Positions 5,959 through 8,500 of a stretch of 8,500 nucleotides of DNA are shown one piece after another; within the stretch, counting starts at the first letter, position 1; each line of letters opens with the position of its first letter. This DNA is from an uncultured Pseudomonadota bacterium (GTDB lineage Bacteria; Bdellovibrionota_B; Oligoflexia; Oligoflexales; CAILAO01): NCBI GenBank assembly GCA_903832105.1, contig CAILAO010000444.1, positions 1-8,500 of the forward strand. Reading direction: 5' to 3'. Below the pieces are notes generated by a model, which did not search any database, was not told the DNA's origin, and saw nothing but the letters and a program-made list of their open reading frames with translations. A program made the position numbers and the translations under genes.

Positions 5959-7584
5959 GTGAGCATCTACGACTTAAGTGAGTTTGCATCTCCTCTTTGG
6001 GATAGAGCCTATTCCCAGGCTGTTGACAGATTTTCTAGCGAAAAATTTCTAATCCCTCAAGCGGTTCTAATGGAAGTTGCGGGCCGTTTTGTTTACGAGG
6101 CTGCTGTTGAACTGGGGGCCTTTGAGAGAGAAGTTGTTATCTTAGCCGGACCGGGAAATAATGGTGGAGATGCGCTTGTTGCGGCAAGACTCCTTCATGA
6201 TGCTGGCTGCAGTGTTGAAGTTTTTAAGGTGACTAAAAGAGATTTTGATCCGAAAAAGCATAGTGAACTGTTTCAACTTCAAGAAAAAATTTTGGGCACC
6301 TTAGGAATCAAACTTAAAACATATAAAGAAGGTGATTTTGAACGTTATACATCTTCCAATATCTTTGTGATCGACGGAATTTATGGGCTAGGACTTCAAG
6401 GAAGTCTTGCCTCTGATGATATTGGATACGTAGCGCTTAAAGAAATCGACAAAATTCAAGAAAAGATTGTTTTGGCAGTAGATGTTCCTTCTGGGATGGA
6501 TGTTGATGTTGGGGACGAGCAAAATGTTCCTCTTCCCGCAGCAGTAACAGTGACTTTTGGTGGCTTAAAACCCGCTCATGTTTTGGCTCCAGCTAAAAAA
6601 GCGTGCGGTAATGTTTTGAATTTTGATATCGGCTTTCCCAAAACAGCCGAGGTTTGGGCTTTGAAAGAGCATACCCCGCATTATTTTTATGTTGAACCAG
6701 ATGCGTTGTTAAATAATGATCCTTGGAGTCATCTTCCTTCAGATGCACATAAATACGATCGAGGGCATGTTCTTATTCTTGGGGGAAGTCCAGGAAAAAC
6801 CGGGGCCCCAATTTTAGCGGGCATAAGCTCTTTAAGGGCTGGTGCTGGTTGGGCCACCATTGCCATGCCAAGAAGTGTTCTTCAGACGGCGTGCGGTTCT
6901 ATACCACTCGAACTGACATTTGAAGATCTTTTTGCGAATGATTTTGTTGACCCGGGGAAACTGGAGAGATTTATAAAGGAAAGAAAGGTAAGAGCGGTCG
7001 TAGTCGGACCGGGGTCTATGGATTCACAGCTTGATAAGGACGCTGTTGGCGTTCTCGCCAAGTTTACGTCGACGCAGCAAGGATTTGTTGTTATCGATGC
7101 GGGGGCTATCAACAATATCGCTGTTCATCTTCAAAAATTTTCCATTAAGCCAGCCCGGTGGATCTTGACGCCACATCCGGGAGAATGGAAAAAAATTGGG
7201 GGTGGCGAGCCCACTAGCCCACTGAATCCCGAAGGTTTCAAAGCCGCGAGGGATCTGACAGAGAGATTGGGTATCACCGTGATTTATAAGTGTTCGACCC
7301 CCGTTGTCATCTCCGGGGATATGTCAGAGCCTGTTTTAGTTACCGACGAGGGATCGAATGTTCTTGCGCGCGCTGGCACAGGTGATGTGCTTTCAGGTGT
7401 TATTGCTGCTCATGGTGCAATCGGCATGAAGGCTTCCATTGCAGGGATTAGGGCCCAAATTATTGTTGCAAGAGCTGCAAAAAAAGCCGCTGAATACTTG
7501 GGCAAAGAATCTGTTCTTGCCTCGGACATCGTTATGGCGCTGGGTCAAGCCAGTTTGCCAAACCCAGCAAATAAAGAAGAATAG
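5959..7584 (+). CDS. nnr: Bifunctional NAD(P)H-hydrate epimerase/dehydratase
   Basis: This is a 541-residue cytoplasmic repair enzyme. Hydrated NADH and NADPH (the damaged NADHX and NADPHX forms) are epimerised by the N-terminal domain and dehydrated with ADP by the C-terminal domain. The N-terminal YjeF half shows LMEVAGR (37-43), GPGNNGGDA (64-72; the usual GGDG is GGDA), VIDGIYGLG (137-145) and DVPSGMD (175-181). The dehydratase half shows HKYDRGHVLILGG (264-276), GAP (282-284), LRAGAG (292-297), GPG (350-352), ITPHPGE-like LTPHPGE (403-409) and AGTGDVLSG (472-480) with the catalytic Asp476. Lys-Gly of the usual KG motif reads Lys-Cys at about 444-445. Both halves look intact. The GTG start lies 19 bases past the preceding stop with only a weak AAGAAAG upstream, so coupling to the upstream gene is likely. 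Confidence 0.95.
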   Translation: MSIYDLSEFASPLWDRAYSQAVDRFSSEKFLIPQAVLMEVAGRFVYEAAVELGAFEREVVILAGPGNNGGDALVAARLLHDAGCSVEVFKVTKRDFDPKKHSELFQLQEKILGTLGIKLKTYKEGDFERYTSSNIFVIDGIYGLGLQGSLASDDIGYVALKEIDKIQEKIVLAVDVPSGMDVDVGDEQNVPLPAAVTVTFGGLKPAHVLAPAKKACGNVLNFDIGFPKTAEVWALKEHTPHYFYVEPDALLNNDPWSHLPSDAHKYDRGHVLILGGSPGKTGAPILAGISSLRAGAGWATIAMPRSVLQTACGSIPLELTFEDLFANDFVDPGKLERFIKERKVRAVVVGPGSMDSQLDKDAVGVLAKFTSTQQGFVVIDAGAINNIAVHLQKFSIKPARWILTPHPGEWKKIGGGEPTSPLNPEGFKAARDLTERLGITVIYKCSTPVVISGDMSEPVLVTDEGSNVLARAGTGDVLSGVIAAHGAIGMKASIAGIRAQIIVARAAKKAAEYLGKESVLASDIVMALGQASLPNPANKEE

Positions 7585-7595
7585 TTTTCTTATTT
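7569..7595. terminator. Weak bidirectional terminator candidate between convergent genes
   Basis: AAATAA plus GAA (7569-7578, one bulged A) can pair with TTC plus TTATTT (7587-7595). The stem covers both stop codons of the convergent pair. It is entirely AT-rich and lacks a strong GC stem, so it would be a weak terminator at best. Confidence 0.25.
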
Positions 7596-7895
7596 GACTA
7601 AGGCTTTAACCGCAGACTTAGAGTTTCTGAGTTCGCTTCTAAAATTGGATCTAAGCTTAACCATTTGAGTCAAGTCTTGAGCTTTGCGCCCTTGAAGGAA
7701 AAAGCCGGCAGGCGCCTGCATTTTTCCTTCAATCAATGTGTCATTAAAGTTAATTTGGGTTTTTGACATGACAACCGTATCGTCCTGAACGCTCTGGGGT
7801 TTGGTTTGTGCCCCCGAGATCGGACTAGAAACGCTATCTCCCGCCAAAGCCATGGAAGAGACGAGGCTTAAAATGGTTGCTATCAGTATTTTCAT
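7590..7895 (-). CDS. Small exported protein, possibly gliding-cluster type
   Basis: This 101-residue protein starts at ATG 7895, with AGGAGA five bases ahead. A longer in-frame reading from 7922 would add nine residues (MSLFREEIS) across the ribosome binding site and is rejected. The signal peptide MKILIATILSLVSSMALA is cleaved probably after Ala18. The mature part is about 83 residues, with a polar start and a basic C-terminal half containing INFNDTLIEGKMQAPAG and MVKLRSNFRSELRNSKSAV. That pattern (I-x-F, IEG, P-x-G, then R-x-x-F-x-x-E-L) reminds me of short periplasmic proteins in deltaproteobacterial and Bdellovibrio gliding-type gene clusters. This resemblance is from memory and unverified. 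It lies 45 bases downstream of a TPR gene on the same strand, so one transcript is likely. The export call is good, the function tentative. Confidence 0.8.
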   Translation of the reverse strand: MKILIATILSLVSSMALAGDSVSSPISGAQTKPQSVQDDTVVMSKTQINFNDTLIEGKMQAPAGFFLQGRKAQDLTQMVKLRSNFRSELRNSKSAVKALVK

Positions 7896-7905
7896 AGATA
7901 TCTCC

Positions 7906-7919
7906 TCTCTAAATAGAGA
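7906..7919 (-). repeat. Hairpin next to the ribosome binding site of the small exported gene
   Basis: On the minus strand TCTCT, ATTT, AGAGA (7919-7906) can fold into a 5-pair hairpin directly before and touching the AGGAGA at 7906-7901. It lies in the 45-base gap between the two minus-strand genes and could affect translation or RNA processing of the second gene. The stem is short. Confidence 0.3.
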
Positions 7920-7940
7920 CAAAATAAGGGCATCACCTTC

Positions 7941-8500
7941 TTATTGAACTAACTCTCGTTCCAAAGCTTCGATAGAGTCATCTGCCTGATCATACACGGA
8001 TTTTCCCTTTGCTTTTTTTGCTTTGGTTTTTTCCCGGTTCTGCGGCGACGGAGCTGCGGGAGCTACAGGCTGACTCGACTTGGATGCGACTTTTTGTTGA
8101 GATTCAGCATTTTGCCGTTTTACTTTTTCCGCAAGGGCTTTGATATCTTCCTCAGAAATCTTTTCACCCTTGGCCGCTTGCTCTCTTTGAATTTCGTCGA
8201 TTAAAGCAAATGCCTCGTTTGCTTGAGCTGCTTTTGGTTTCGTATTTAGGTAAGTTTTAATGACTTCAATAGCCTCGTCAAACTTCTGTCTCTTCGCTTG
8301 TAAAACCGCAAAGTTATATAGCGCGAGTGGGTTGTTGTGGGTTTCAGTCAGAATTTTTTCATAAATTTTTTCTGCTTCATCGGCTTGTCCGCGAACAGAC
8401 TGAATAATAGCAAGATGAAGCTCGGCATCTCTTTGGCCTGGGACGAGTTTCAAAATTCTTTCGAATTGGATTGCCGCAGCTTGGAGTTGGCGAAATTTTA
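7941..8500 (-). CDS. TPR protein, C-terminal part, cut by the window edge
   Basis: The frame is open to the right edge (185 residues visible), so the true start lies outside the window; an internal TTG at 8453 is not a credible start. TPR-type helices fill about the first 100 residues, for example AAAIQFERILKLVP, RGQADEAEKIYEKIL, NPLALYNFAVLQAKRQ and KFDEAIEVIKTYLNTKP. Next comes a charged helical stretch (EEDIKALAEKVKRQNAESQ), then a Pro/Ala/Lys-rich linker (SSQPVAPAAPSPQNREKTKAKKAKGKS) and a short acidic tail, DDSIEALERELVQ. TPR arrays mediate protein-protein contacts; with the exported gene downstream, a periplasmic or lipoprotein scaffold is plausible, but its N-terminus is not visible. 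Gliding-complex TPR lipoproteins are one possible family. Confidence 0.8.
   Translation of the reverse strand, partial: KFRQLQAAAIQFERILKLVPGQRDAELHLAIIQSVRGQADEAEKIYEKILTETHNNPLALYNFAVLQAKRQKFDEAIEVIKTYLNTKPKAAQANEAFALIDEIQREQAAKGEKISEEDIKALAEKVKRQNAESQQKVASKSSQPVAPAAPSPQNREKTKAKKAKGKSVYDQADDSIEALERELVQ

Noticed and set aside
6882..7115. 77-codon minus-strand frame inside nnr
   Set aside because: It is antisense to the conserved GPG region of the dehydratase domain.
1..8500. tRNA, rRNA, CRISPR array, insertion sequence or replication origin
   Set aside because: No cloverleaf, ribosomal RNA segment, regular repeat-spacer pattern, terminal inverted repeats with a transposase, or DnaA-box cluster was seen on reading both strands.

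Overview
The window looks like the chromosome of a Gram-negative bacterium with moderate to low G+C. It encodes several Sec-type exported proteins, one protein ending in a beta-barrel-like domain with a C-terminal Phe, and TPR proteins with Lys/Ala/Pro-rich linkers. This mix, plus a multi-membrane hybrid kinase with an HDVRKPFSML H-box, fits the Bdellovibrionota or the former Deltaproteobacteria. That assignment is inference; no marker gene is present to prove it.

Left edge (1-233): a G+C-richer stretch holds a minus-strand coding-like fragment with no usable start and an apparent one-base frameshift, followed by a promoter candidate and an almost ideal Shine-Dalgarno sequence. Region 240-3136 (+) is a two-gene operon: a small cytoplasmic SET-domain protein (probable lysine methyltransferase) starting at TTG, overlapped by the GTG start of a large membrane hybrid histidine kinase with a C-terminal receiver domain. 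Region 3137-3464 has no convincing gene, only a doubtful small membrane ORF and two weak inverted repeats.

Region 3465-5939 holds two divergent exported genes: a six-cysteine periplasmic or surface protein (-) and a 603-residue protein combining a signal peptide, TPR repeats, a charged linker and a beta-barrel-like C-terminus (+). The 159-bp divergent spacer contains three separate inverted repeats and a promoter candidate resembling the one in front of the SET gene. Nineteen bases after the TPR/barrel gene comes nnr (5959-7584), a complete bifunctional NAD(P)H-hydrate epimerase/dehydratase for nicotinamide-nucleotide repair. It converges, with a 5-bp gap, on a minus-strand pair: a small exported protein (7590-7895) and upstream of it a TPR protein that runs off the right edge.

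The right half therefore reads as an envelope-biogenesis or surface-machinery neighbourhood with a housekeeping repair enzyme inside it. The left half is a regulatory SET/hybrid-kinase module that may have been acquired. The least conventional items are the SET-kinase translational coupling, the TPR-barrel fusion, and the promoter-like element shared by the two plus-strand operons.
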